From: Planctomycetota bacterium
Lineage (GTDB): Bacteria > Planctomycetota > UBA1135 > UBA2386
Assembly: GCA_016793305.1 (NCBI GenBank)
Contig: JAEUHU010000483.1
Coordinates: forward strand, 1 to 25,002
DNA: 25,002 nucleotides
Reading direction: 5' to 3'
In this document: positions 1 through 8,025 of the stretch, one piece after another
Numbering within the stretch: position 1 is the first letter of the stretch
Layout of the letters: the number at the start of each line of letters is the position of its first letter
Notes under the pieces: generated by a model
The model's input: the letters and a program-made list of their open reading frames with translations, nothing else
Database searches by the model: none
What the model was told of the DNA's origin: nothing
Translations under genes and position numbers: made by a program

Positions 1-119
1 CCGGTCAGGTTCATCTCCTCGCGGAGCACCTCCAGCAGGGTCTTGTGCGGCGCGAACGCCACCTCGTGCGGCTCGCCGTTCACCTGGAACGTCGCGAGCG
101 TCTTCTTGGAGTCGGTCAT
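1..119 (-). CDS. [2Fe-2S] subunit of a molybdenum hydroxylase (CoxS/XdhC-like small subunit), N-terminal fragment
   Basis: The reverse strand from the ATG at 119-117 reads MTDSKKTLATFQVNGEPHEV, then continues through APHKTLLEVLREEMNLTG and leaves the window. The pattern of a short beta hairpin (FQVNG), then TLLEVLRE and LTG just before the expected first cysteine cluster, is the start of the plant-ferredoxin-like [2Fe-2S] domain found in CO dehydrogenase small subunits, aldehyde oxidoreductases and xanthine dehydrogenases. These subunits pass electrons from the molybdopterin subunit to FAD. Only 39 codons are inside the window, so the cluster-binding cysteines are not visible and the substrate cannot be told. 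It is divergent from the gene at 288; the 168 bases between the two starts show no promoter I can support. Confidence 0.72.
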   Translation of the reverse strand, partial: MTDSKKTLATFQVNGEPHEVAFAPHKTLLEVLREEMNLT

Positions 120-287
120 GGGGGCGAGCAGGATAGCGTGCCCAGGGCGCGGAGGAAGCGAGACGGCTGCCGGTCCTGGCCGCGGAAGGCCGCTGCCCGG
201 CGACCGCCACCGCCCCGCCGCGCCAGAGCGAACGGACCGGCCCGTTGCCAAGGCCCGCAGGCTCGCTACCGTCCGCTCCGCGGGAAC

Positions 288-2045
288 ATGGCAAAGACCC
301 CGAAGCACCGCGGCTCCCACGTGCTGCTCGACGAGTACTTCGCGAGCGGGGACGCGCGCTTCGTCGACGAACTGCTGCTGGTCGACGACGCCCTGAAGCT
401 GCAGGGGCTGGTGGACCGCTGGAAGGTCGACCCGCGACCCTGGGCCTTGGCGATGCAGTGGCGCTACCTGGCGGCACCGTGGTCCACGGCCGGCCACAAC
501 GTGGTCGTGAAGCGTCTCTACAAGGCCGCCGAGCGCCGCGGCGACCTGGCGATGGTCGGCGCCTTCCTGCACCGGTTCGACGGCCTGGTGCGCCGCCCCC
601 TCGTGCGGCGCTTCACCTGGGACCCCGCATCGCGCTCTGCCCAGCACCACGAGGTCATCGGGCGCGCCTCCGGAGGCCGGCGCGGTGCACTGCCGACCGG
701 CGGTGCGACGCATCCCGGACGTGCCGCCCATCCCACCGGCGACGGCCGGATGTTCTCGCTGCGCACCCGACTCTACCTGCGGCGCCGGGCCCTCCGCGTG
801 CTGCGGCACACCGGGTTCCGCGACCCGGACGCCTTCGTCGGCGCCGCCGCGGCGGCGCTGGCGAGGTACCGCGACGGAGAGCTCGCCTCGGGTCTCGCGA
901 TCCTGGACTCGTGGTGCCTGCTGCAGCTCGCCTACCACGGCCACCCGGCGCTCACGTTCGGGGTCGCCCATGCGAACCTCGCCGATGGCCGGACCCTGGG
1001 GGAGCTGACCCCAGCCCCACTGCACCCGACGGCCTGGCGCAGCGACGCCGCGAGCCGCGAACTGCTGCACCTGCTGGGACGCGCCGAGGCTCGCCTCGTG
1101 CGCGGCTGGGCGATGGCGCTGCTGCGCGAACACCACGACGAGCGGCTGCGGCACCTGGACGCCGAGCGCCTGCTGCCGCTCTTCGAGCACGAGGACGACG
1201 AGGTGCAGGCGTTCGCCGCCGCGACCCTGGCCCAGTCGAGCGGCAGCGGCGGCATCGACGGTGCCGGCTGGCTGCGGCTGCTGTCGATCCGCAGTGCCAT
1301 GGCCCTCCCGACCATCGTCGCGGCCGCGAAGCAGCATCTTCCCGCCCTGCGGACCCTGACGCTGGTGGAGTGTCTGCAGCTGGCCTGCCGGGCCGCCTCG
1401 CCGGTCGCCGAACTCGGCCTCGAGCTGGTGCAGGCTCACACGGCGTCCAAGGTCGACGCCGAGGCGCTGGCCGGTCTGGCCGGCGTGCGCTGCGGCAGCG
1501 TCGCCGCGACTTCGACCACGTGGGCGCTCGGCGTACTCGGCGACGCCGCCCACTACACGCTGGCGCGCGTGATGCCGTTCTTCGACGCCGCACTTCCGGC
1601 GGTGCGCGCCTCGGCATTCGCGTGGCTCGCCAGCCACGCCCATGCGCGGGCCGACGCGGGCCTGTGGTCGCGCCTGCTGGAGTCGCCGTTCGACGACGTG
1701 CGCATCCGCCTGGTGCACGAGCTCCAGGCGCGCACCGGCGCGCCGCAGCTGCACGCCCGTGACCTGCAACCGCTGTGGACCAGCGTGCTGCTGAACGTGC
1801 ACCGCGGCGGGCGCGCGAAGATGCAGGCGCTGCACCAGCTGGCGCGTGCCGCGGCCGCCGAGCCGGCCGACATCGCCGCGTTGCTGCCGGTGTTCGCGGT
1901 CGCGGTGCGCTCGGTTCGCCCCGCCGAGGCGCGCATCGGTCTCGCGGCGCTCGTGCAGGCGGTCGAACGCGTGCCGACGCTCCAGCCGGCCGTGCTGGCC
2001 GCGTTCCCCGAACTGCGTTTCGTCTCCGCGGGAGCCACCGCGTGA
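288..2045 (+). CDS. ARM/HEAT-repeat protein, putative retron-associated partner
   Basis: A 585-residue soluble, helix-rich protein beginning MAKTPKHRGSHVLLDEYF. The frame is open upstream to 45, but that part is Arg/Pro-rich low-complexity sequence, so the ATG at 288 is the better start. From about residue 270 to the end it is made of paired helices of about 35-40 residues (for example around LLPLFEHEDDEVQAFAAATL and VMPFFDAALPAVRASAFAWL), which is the look of HEAT/armadillo repeats, a protein-protein scaffold. No enzymatic motif, signal peptide or membrane segment is seen. Its stop overlaps the GTG start of the SWIM protein (2042-2045), so the two are translationally coupled. ARM-like plus WH-SWIM next to a retron RT is the composition I recall for type XIII retrons. 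The molecular role is unknown; a sensor or scaffold for an effector complex is inference. Confidence 0.72.
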   Translation: MAKTPKHRGSHVLLDEYFASGDARFVDELLLVDDALKLQGLVDRWKVDPRPWALAMQWRYLAAPWSTAGHNVVVKRLYKAAERRGDLAMVGAFLHRFDGLVRRPLVRRFTWDPASRSAQHHEVIGRASGGRRGALPTGGATHPGRAAHPTGDGRMFSLRTRLYLRRRALRVLRHTGFRDPDAFVGAAAAALARYRDGELASGLAILDSWCLLQLAYHGHPALTFGVAHANLADGRTLGELTPAPLHPTAWRSDAASRELLHLLGRAEARLVRGWAMALLREHHDERLRHLDAERLLPLFEHEDDEVQAFAAATLAQSSGSGGIDGAGWLRLLSIRSAMALPTIVAAAKQHLPALRTLTLVECLQLACRAASPVAELGLELVQAHTASKVDAEALAGLAGVRCGSVAATSTTWALGVLGDAAHYTLARVMPFFDAALPAVRASAFAWLASHAHARADAGLWSRLLESPFDDVRIRLVHELQARTGAPQLHARDLQPLWTSVLLNVHRGGRAKMQALHQLARAAAAEPADIAALLPVFAVAVRSVRPAEARIGLAALVQAVERVPTLQPAVLAAFPELRFVSAGATA

Positions 2046-3739
2046 ACCTCGACCTCGCCTACCTGGGCCGCTCCGGCCTGGCGACGCACGGCGATGCGGC
2101 CCAGCTGTCGTTCGCCCCGAACCTGCGTCGCGAGCCGGTCGCGTTCGACGCCGCACTCCGGCAGCCGCTGCGCTTCCGCGAGGCGATCTCGGCGCTGCAC
2201 GACGTCGTGGTCTGTGACCTGCGCGTCGCGAAGCCCGACCGTTCGGCATGGCGCGCTTGGCGAGCTGGCCAGCAATCGCGCGAACAGCGCATCCGCAGCG
2301 ACGCTCGCACCGCGGCGCAGAGAATGGGTGACGCCGTCGTCGGCATCACGCCGGAACTGCGGCGGGAGTTCGGCAAGGCCACGAAGCGCTACTGGCAGCT
2401 CCGCGACCAGTATTCGCGCCTGCTGCAGCACGAGGACCCCGAGCTGTGGCGGATGCTGACGCCGTGCGACCCGATCGTCACGGTCGCCGACGACGTCTGC
2501 CTGTTCGAGGGCTTCTCGGTCGACGAGTCTGCCTACGGCTGCTTGTCGGTGCGCCGCGACGACGGCTTCTCGCCGGCCTCCGGTGTGCAGCTCGGCACCA
2601 CGAACGTCGACTACTCGCAGGCGCTCTACGATCAGTTCCAGCAGCTGCGGACCTACCGGCAGACGCGCTTCCTCGTCGACCCGGCGGGGTTCACGGTGCG
2701 CACGTCGGGCAACCCCGACTACCGCGAGGAGAAGATCGACCTGCCGGCCGGTTGGCTGCGCGGGCTGATGCAGGTCCAGGTCGCCGCCGGCCTGCCGGCG
2801 ACGACGGTCCGACTCTCGCGCGAACTGGTCTACTCGCTGCTCGCGTTCCTGCGGAGGCACCGCGAGCGCAGCTCTCCGCGCGCCCTGCGTTTCGAACTGC
2901 TCGAAGGCCAGCCGCCGGCGGTCGTGCTCGAACCTTTCGGCGAACGGCTGGTCGCGCACGGTTGCCGCCACGACGGCCCTAGCCTCGAGCCGATCCGCAT
3001 CTGGGGCCGCCGGCGTCTGCAGGTGTTGGCCCGGGTGCTGCCACTCGCCGACACGATCACCGTGCATCTGGTCGGCACCGGGCTGCCTTCGTTCTGGGTC
3101 GTCGGCATGGGCGAGATGACGCTGACGCTCGGCCTGTCGGGCTGGACGACGAACGACTGGACGCGCGGCTCGTCGCTCGACACCTTGCGCCCGCCGACCG
3201 TAGCCGGCCGCGATGCGATCGCGATCACCGCCGGGATGCTGCAGCAGCGCCGCAGCCTCACCCGCCGCCAGCTGCTCGAGTTGTCGCGCCTGCCGGCGGG
3301 CGAACTGTTGGCCGCACTCGACCACCTCGCGCGCACCGGCCAGGTGCTGTTCGACCTGGCCGACGGCGTCTACCGCTTCCGTTCGATCCTCCCGCAGGCG
3401 CTCGGCGAAGCCGACGTCGGCGGACCGAACCCCGAACTGCTCGCGGCCTGCACGCACGTCGAACGCGCCGAAGCGCAGGTCGCGCGCCGCGAGACGCTGC
3501 CGACGAACCGCACGTTCGCTGCCGGCAAGGTCGGCAAGCAGGAGTGCGAGGTGCTGTTCGACGCCGACCAGCGCCTGCTGCGCGGCAAGTGCAGCTGCTC
3601 GCACCATCGCAAGAACGGCCTGCGCAATGGTCCTTGCCGTCATCTGCTCGCGCTGCGTATGGTCGCCACCGCGACGTCGCCCGCGAGCGCCGTCACCGAT
3701 CCCTGGCAACAGCTCGTCGCTCGCTGGTTGCCCCACTGA
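2042..3739 (+). CDS. Winged-helix and SWIM zinc-finger protein, putative retron-associated partner
   Basis: A 565-residue protein; the start is the GTG overlapping the stop of the previous gene. The upstream extension of the frame lies inside the ARM gene and is not used. Residues about 390-450 (RDAIAITAGMLQQRRSLTRR onward to YRFRSIL) form a winged helix-turn-helix-like segment. It is followed by a SWIM zinc finger of form CxC...CxH with Cys517, Cys519, Cys532 and His534. SWIM domains bind DNA or proteins. The N-terminal 380 residues show no family I can name. The retron RNA starts 22 bases after the stop, so this gene, the ARM gene and the RT read as one locus. WH-SWIM is, as I recall, the second accessory component of type XIII retrons. 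Possible roles in binding msDNA or controlling a toxic activity are inference. Confidence 0.8.
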   Translation: MNLDLAYLGRSGLATHGDAAQLSFAPNLRREPVAFDAALRQPLRFREAISALHDVVVCDLRVAKPDRSAWRAWRAGQQSREQRIRSDARTAAQRMGDAVVGITPELRREFGKATKRYWQLRDQYSRLLQHEDPELWRMLTPCDPIVTVADDVCLFEGFSVDESAYGCLSVRRDDGFSPASGVQLGTTNVDYSQALYDQFQQLRTYRQTRFLVDPAGFTVRTSGNPDYREEKIDLPAGWLRGLMQVQVAAGLPATTVRLSRELVYSLLAFLRRHRERSSPRALRFELLEGQPPAVVLEPFGERLVAHGCRHDGPSLEPIRIWGRRRLQVLARVLPLADTITVHLVGTGLPSFWVVGMGEMTLTLGLSGWTTNDWTRGSSLDTLRPPTVAGRDAIAITAGMLQQRRSLTRRQLLELSRLPAGELLAALDHLARTGQVLFDLADGVYRFRSILPQALGEADVGGPNPELLAACTHVERAEAQVARRETLPTNRTFAAGKVGKQECEVLFDADQRLLRGKCSCSHHRKNGLRNGPCRHLLALRMVATATSPASAVTDPWQQLVARWLPH

Positions 3740-3761
3740 CCCCGATCGCCACGACATTCCA

Positions 3762-4014
3762 CGAGAGGAAGGAGGCCCGTCCGTTCGCACAGCCCACGTC
3801 TGAGACTCCTCTGCGGCGTTCCGCCGCGGATGCCCCACGACTCCCCACGCTTCCCCAAGGTCGTTGTTCGGTTTGCCGCTGCCGCACCTGTGCGCGGCGA
3901 CCGAGCACAGTCCGAGGCCTTTGCCGCACACAGGTGCGGCAGCGGCTTGGGTGAACGACCTTGGTCCATGGTCTGAAGTCAGGCGCTGTGCCTTCTCGGG
4001 TCGCCTTCCTCTCG
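3762..4014 (+). ncRNA. Retron msr-msd RNA
   Basis: The gap between the WH-SWIM gene and the RT holds the layout of a retron RNA. The a1 arm at 3762-3779 (CGAGAGGAAGGAGGCCCG) pairs with a2 at 3997-4014 (CGGGTCGCCTTCCTCTCG): 17 of 18 positions pair, counting one G-U, with one A-G mismatch. After a small internal loop, GCACAGC (3787-3793) pairs with GCTGTGC (3985-3991). The G of that AGC (3792) is the likely branching guanosine. The msr part contains an 8-bp stem with a UUC loop at 3811-3829. The msd part contains a large hairpin at 3855-3964. The RT begins 33 bases after a2. Reverse transcription from near 3984 back to about 3845 would give an msDNA of roughly 130-150 nt, close in size to the long myxobacterial msDNAs. 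The exact ends are inferred, not mapped. Confidence 0.88.
3855..3964 (+). repeat. Long inverted repeat forming the msd hairpin
   Basis: The outer arms CCAAGGTCGTT (3855-3865) and AACGACCTTGG (3954-3964) are perfectly complementary over 11 bp. After an asymmetric internal loop, the inner arms 3875-3898 and 3923-3946 pair over 24 positions with a single C/A mismatch. The terminal loop is 24 nt (3899-3922). Such a long, nearly perfect hairpin directly before a retron RT is the part that is copied into DNA. The near-identity of the two arms, compared with the ordinary flanks, indicates that the structure is under selection. Confidence 0.9.
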
Positions 4015-4047
4015 CTTCTCCCCTTCCTCGCCACCGAACGCCCGAAC

Positions 4048-5682
4048 GTGATCTCGCTGATCCAGCGACTGCTGCAACTGCTGTTCGGTGCTCCGCCGCG
4101 ACCGCGACCGGCGGCCCGCCCGCCGGCGCGTCCGGCCCCGGCTGCGCCGAACGCCGCGGCCCCGACGTCCGCGCGTCCGGAGCCACGGCCGGCACCACCC
4201 AGGCCAGCCGACGTCGGGCACCGCCTGGAGGCGCCGAACCTGACACCGCTCGCCGCCAGTGAACTGAAGCGTTCGCTGCGCCAGCGTGGCCAGTCGTCGT
4301 GGGCGATCTTCGGCGGCGCATCGTGGTGGGGTCGACGCGACCTGGTGCCCCCGTCGACCGACGAACGAACGAACCTCATCGACCGCGGCATGGTCGGTCG
4401 CGGCCTGACGACCGTCGACGAACTGGCGGCGATGCACCGCGTCGGCGACGAGATGCTGCGGCTCGATCCGCGGCGCGACGGCGGGGCCGCTGCCGGGGAA
4501 GCCGCAGTGCAGGCGGATCGCGCCGAACGCGCGCGCGTGAAGCAGCAGAAGAAGGAGGAAGCAGCCCGACGCCGCGCCGAACGAGCGGCCGCCGTCGCCG
4601 CCCGCCGCGCCAACGACATCGGGTTCCTCGGCCGCGGCGTGTCCAAGGGCCTCGCCGACCGCAGCGCCGACGCGGCGCGACTCGGGGGAGCCGGCCTGCC
4701 GGTGCTGGCCACTCCCGCCGACGTCGCCGCCGCACTGCAGCTGCCGATCCCGCAGCTGCGCTGGCTCGCCTTCCACGCCGAGGCGACCGAGCGCCCACAC
4801 TACGTGCGCTTCACGGTGCCGAAGCGTTCGGGCGGCACGCGCGACCTCGCCGCACCGATGCCGCGGCTGCGCGCGACGCAGGACTGGATCCTCGCCAACG
4901 TGCTGGCCAAGGTGCCGACCCACGCCGCGGCCCACGGCTTCGTGCCCGGCCGAAGCACGGTGAGCAACGCGGCCCCGCACCTGCGGCCGCTCGCCGTCGT
5001 CAACTGCGACCTGCAGGACTTCTTCCCGACGATCCACGTACACCGTGTGCGCGGCTGCCTCGAGGAACTCGGCTACTCCTCGGCGGCGGCCACCATCCTG
5101 GCGCTGCTGTGTACCGAGGCGCCGCGCCGCCTCGTCGAGTACGCCGGCCGCCCGTTGCACGTCGCCACCGGCCCGCGCTGCCTGCCGCAGGGTGCCCCCA
5201 CCAGTCCGGCCCTCAGCAACCTGATCGCGCGCCGCCTCGACGCGCGCTGCCTCGGCATCGCCCGGAAGCTCGGCTTCACCTACACGCGCTACGCCGACGA
5301 CCTGACCTTCTCGACCACCGATCCCGAAGCCCTCGCACGCATCGGCTACCTGCTGGCCAGGATCCGGCACATCGCGCAGGACGAGGGCTTCGCGCTCAAC
5401 GAGAAGAAGACGCGGGTTCTGCGCCCGAGCTGCAGCCAGCGCGTCACCGGCATCGTCGTCAACGGCGACCAGCCGCGCATCCCGCGCGCGACCGTGCGGC
5501 GCCTGCGCGCGATCCTCCACCAGGCGGAGAAGACCGGCCTAGAGGCGCAGAACCGCGACGGCCACCCGGACTTCGCCAACCACGTGGCGGGCATGCTGGC
5601 CTGGGTGCGCATGGTGTCGCCTCAGCAGGCAGAGCCTCTGGTGGCGGCATGGCGGCGCGCGCGGCGCAACGACGCTGGCTGA
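4048..5682 (+). CDS. Retron reverse transcriptase with long N-terminal extension
   Basis: A 544-residue protein from the GTG at 4048, chosen because the in-frame TTG (3961) and GTG (3988) lie inside the msd and a2 RNA elements. No clear Shine-Dalgarno is seen. Residues 1-65 are Pro/Ala-rich. Residues about 150-190 are a charged Lys/Arg/Ala helix, likely a coiled coil. The RT domain runs from about 215 to 535. It shows the retron-specific NAAPH motif (307-311), the first catalytic Asp in NCDLQDFF (Asp321), QGAPTSPALSN (381-391), YADD (415-418, catalytic Asp417 and Asp418) and the retron-specific VTG (466-468). All catalytic residues are present. The enzyme would use the 2'-OH of the branch G in its own RNA to prime synthesis of msDNA. 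A long N-terminal extension is known in myxobacterial retron RTs such as Mx162. No effector domain is fused at the C terminus. Confidence 0.93.
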   Translation: MISLIQRLLQLLFGAPPRPRPAARPPARPAPAAPNAAAPTSARPEPRPAPPRPADVGHRLEAPNLTPLAASELKRSLRQRGQSSWAIFGGASWWGRRDLVPPSTDERTNLIDRGMVGRGLTTVDELAAMHRVGDEMLRLDPRRDGGAAAGEAAVQADRAERARVKQQKKEEAARRRAERAAAVAARRANDIGFLGRGVSKGLADRSADAARLGGAGLPVLATPADVAAALQLPIPQLRWLAFHAEATERPHYVRFTVPKRSGGTRDLAAPMPRLRATQDWILANVLAKVPTHAAAHGFVPGRSTVSNAAPHLRPLAVVNCDLQDFFPTIHVHRVRGCLEELGYSSAAATILALLCTEAPRRLVEYAGRPLHVATGPRCLPQGAPTSPALSNLIARRLDARCLGIARKLGFTYTRYADDLTFSTTDPEALARIGYLLARIRHIAQDEGFALNEKKTRVLRPSCSQRVTGIVVNGDQPRIPRATVRRLRAILHQAEKTGLEAQNRDGHPDFANHVAGMLAWVRMVSPQQAEPLVAAWRRARRNDAG

Positions 5683-5703
5683 TTCGAGGATGCGACGAGG
5701 CTT

Positions 5704-5731
5704 GCGCTGGCGCCCGCGCTTCCGCCAGCGC
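5704..5731. terminator. Hairpin between convergent genes, possible bidirectional terminator
   Basis: GCGCTGGCG (5704-5712) and CGCCAGCGC (5723-5731) form a perfect 9-bp stem with a 10-nt loop in the 52-base gap between the RT stop and the stop of the minus-strand gene. There is no T-tract on either side, so intrinsic termination is plausible only by position and stem strength. Confidence 0.4.
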
Positions 5732-5734
5732 CCC

Positions 5735-7858
5735 CTACTTCGCCCGCAGCCGGAACAACCCGCCCTCGCCGGCCGCGTCCGCCGCCCCTTCGAACCGCTC
5801 GGGATGCTGCAGCATCCACTGCAGCTCGATCGACACCGGCGGCTGCGCCAGCACGTCGGTGACGCCGAGTTCGACCAGACGGCGGTACCACGTCTCGAAG
5901 TCGGCCTGCGCCTCCCAGCCGTCGCTCGGGTAGTAGATCGGCACGCGCCCGTCCGGCAGCGGCGACACGTAGACCAGCCGGTTCTGCAGCCGCCGCCCGA
6001 GGTAGTGGTAGCTCGGCCACATGTTCGGCAGCGTCGGGTTCGGCAGCGACGGGCCCGACGTGATGGCGATGCGGCGCTGGCGTTCGGTCTCGCGGTCGAG
6101 CTCGATCGCCATCGGCAGATAGCCGCGTTCGAACGGGTGCAGCACGACGCCTTCGCGCAGCGCAGTCGCGCGCACACTGTCCTTCCAGTGCAGCAGGCCG
6201 AAGCCGACCAGCACGGTGAGACCGAGGTGCACCACCGCGCGCGACGCACTGCCCACCCGCGCGCGCAACGCACCGGCGACCGCACACCACCCGCACGCGA
6301 CGAGCACCAGCAGGGCGATGCCCCAGAACTCGTCGGCGTGCAGCCACGGGAAGCCGAACACCAGCGTGTTGACGAAGAAGCCCGCCCAAAGGAACCGACC
6401 GACCAGCGACCACCGCCCCGCCCGCGCGTTCCCCACGACCGCCGCGACGGGCACCGCCAGCACGACGATCGGCAGCAGGAACCGCGAGTAGCTGAACGGC
6501 CAGCCGTAGCGCACCTGCCACATGCTCGGCGACAGGTAGGCCGCGACCGCGACCGCGAGCAGCACCACGAACGTCGCCGCCGCCGCGAATCGCCGCCGCC
6601 GCAGCAGCACCACGAGGCCGACCGGCGCCAGCAGCAAGGGCAACGCCACGAACACACCGACCGATTCGAGGGTCGGTCCGACCGGCAGCCGGAACGTGTG
6701 CTGCAGCAGCGGCCACTCGTTCGCCCAGACGAACGCCTCGGGCGCCATCGCACTCGCCATGAAGCGCTCGAGCAGCCGGCTGACGCCGAGCGTCACGCCC
6801 CCGACCTGCAGCGGCATCGGCGAGAACGGATAGCCGGTCAGCCGCAGCGCGTTCAGCAGCCACGGCCCCGTCGCGACCAGCGCCAGCACGACGCCGCCCG
6901 CCGCGAACGCGAGCGCACGACCACGCGGCGCCCGACCGAGCACGCAACCGAGCACGGCCAGCACTCCGCCGGTCGCGGCGGTCCCCATCACGCTGAACTT
7001 CGTGCTCGCGGCGATGCCGTACGAACCGATCGCCAGCAGCGCCGCCGCCGCCTCGCCGGTGCGCCACAGCCGCAGCGTGAAGAACACGCCGAGGGCCAGG
7101 CAGAGGCACAAGGTCGGCTCGACGTAGCACGAGCCGGTCAGCAGGCGCAGCGTCGGCACGCCGAGCACGAACGCGGCCGCGACCGAGCCGTTCGGTTCCT
7201 TGACGCCGAGCTCGCGCAACAGCGCCCACACCGCGACGCCGAGCCCGAACCACATGCCCTGGTCGACGAACGCCGCCAGCAGGTCGTGGTGGAACGGCAG
7301 CATCGCCAGCGAGGTGAACAGTTCGCTGCCGCCGGGGAACACGCCGTAGAGCTCCCACGGCCCCGCTCCCCACATGGCGCCGAGATGGCCTTCCTGCAGC
7401 CACATCGCGGCGCGCGTGCCGTGGTAGACGACGGTGTCGAAGGTGTTCGGCACGTAGAGCACGCAGCGGCACGACACCAGCACGGTGGTGACGACGAAGA
7501 AGCCGATGCGGCCGCGATGCGGGCTCGTGCGGGCCTTCGCGACGACGCGCGCGATCGCGCGGCGGAAGCGCGCCAGCACGACTGCAGTGCTGCCGAGCCG
7601 CCGCGTCGCGAACGCAGCGAGCGCGCATTCGACGGCGCCGAGCAGGCTGGCGCCGAGCGGCGTGTAGGTGCCGGTGGCGATCAGCAGATGGAACGAGATC
7701 GTCGCCAACGCGAGCGCCACGGCGAGCAGCGTCGCACCACCGACGAACAGCGAGCGGCCACCGCCGAGCCACCAAGCCAGGCGCGCCGAGGTGTAGAGGT
7801 GCGCGCTGCACAGCCACAGGGCACAACCAAAGCGCAGCAGCTGTTCGAGGTGGACCAT
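5735..7858 (-). CDS. Polytopic membrane protein, GT39/GT-C-like glycosyltransferase
   Basis: A 707-residue protein starting MVHLEQLLRFGCALWL; the open frame extends upstream to 7990, but that part is Arg/Pro-rich and lacks features. It has about a dozen hydrophobic segments across the first 550 residues and a soluble C-terminal part. An early loop reads NTFDTVVYHGTRAAMWLQEG, matching the D-x(4)-YH-x(2)-R-x(3)-W-x-Q pattern of GT39-like (ArnT/PMT family) transferases, where the acidic residue of the first periplasmic loop is catalytic. Such enzymes move sugars from polyprenyl-phosphate carriers to proteins or lipids on the outer face of the inner membrane. Donor and acceptor cannot be told. 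It stands alone, convergent with the retron and divergent from the gene at 8026. Many proteins of this look are annotated only as hypothetical. Confidence 0.62.
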   Translation of the reverse strand: MVHLEQLLRFGCALWLCSAHLYTSARLAWWLGGGRSLFVGGATLLAVALALATISFHLLIATGTYTPLGASLLGAVECALAAFATRRLGSTAVVLARFRRAIARVVAKARTSPHRGRIGFFVVTTVLVSCRCVLYVPNTFDTVVYHGTRAAMWLQEGHLGAMWGAGPWELYGVFPGGSELFTSLAMLPFHHDLLAAFVDQGMWFGLGVAVWALLRELGVKEPNGSVAAAFVLGVPTLRLLTGSCYVEPTLCLCLALGVFFTLRLWRTGEAAAALLAIGSYGIAASTKFSVMGTAATGGVLAVLGCVLGRAPRGRALAFAAGGVVLALVATGPWLLNALRLTGYPFSPMPLQVGGVTLGVSRLLERFMASAMAPEAFVWANEWPLLQHTFRLPVGPTLESVGVFVALPLLLAPVGLVVLLRRRRFAAAATFVVLLAVAVAAYLSPSMWQVRYGWPFSYSRFLLPIVVLAVPVAAVVGNARAGRWSLVGRFLWAGFFVNTLVFGFPWLHADEFWGIALLVLVACGWCAVAGALRARVGSASRAVVHLGLTVLVGFGLLHWKDSVRATALREGVVLHPFERGYLPMAIELDRETERQRRIAITSGPSLPNPTLPNMWPSYHYLGRRLQNRLVYVSPLPDGRVPIYYPSDGWEAQADFETWYRRLVELGVTDVLAQPPVSIELQWMLQHPERFEGAADAAGEGGLFRLRAK

Positions 7859-8025
7859 GGGGCGAGGCCGACGAAGCCTAGCGAGGCCGGGCCAAAGGTC
7901 GACCACGGTGCGGGCGGCCCTTGGCAGCGATGGGGTGCGCCTCCTGTCGACGACCGGAGATCTCGCCGACGGCAGAATCCGCACGCCCACTGTGACACGG
8001 CGGCACCGCTCGTCCTGGGACCTGC

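Noticed and set aside
3855..3964. Inverted repeat as a transcription terminator of the WH-SWIM gene or as insertion-sequence ends
   Set aside because: It has no T-tract, no transposase or target duplication, and lies inside the a1/a2 pair directly before a retron RT, which explains it fully.
3961..4047. Upstream TTG (3961) or GTG (3988) starts for the RT
   Set aside because: They lie in the msd hairpin end and the a2 helix, which must stay structured for msDNA synthesis; the GTG at 4048 follows a2.
1553..4321. Minus-strand open frame of 922 codons covering the retron genes and RNA
   Set aside because: It is Arg/Gln/Ala-rich with no domain, spans two well-supported genes and the structured RNA, and is the usual GC-rich antisense shadow.
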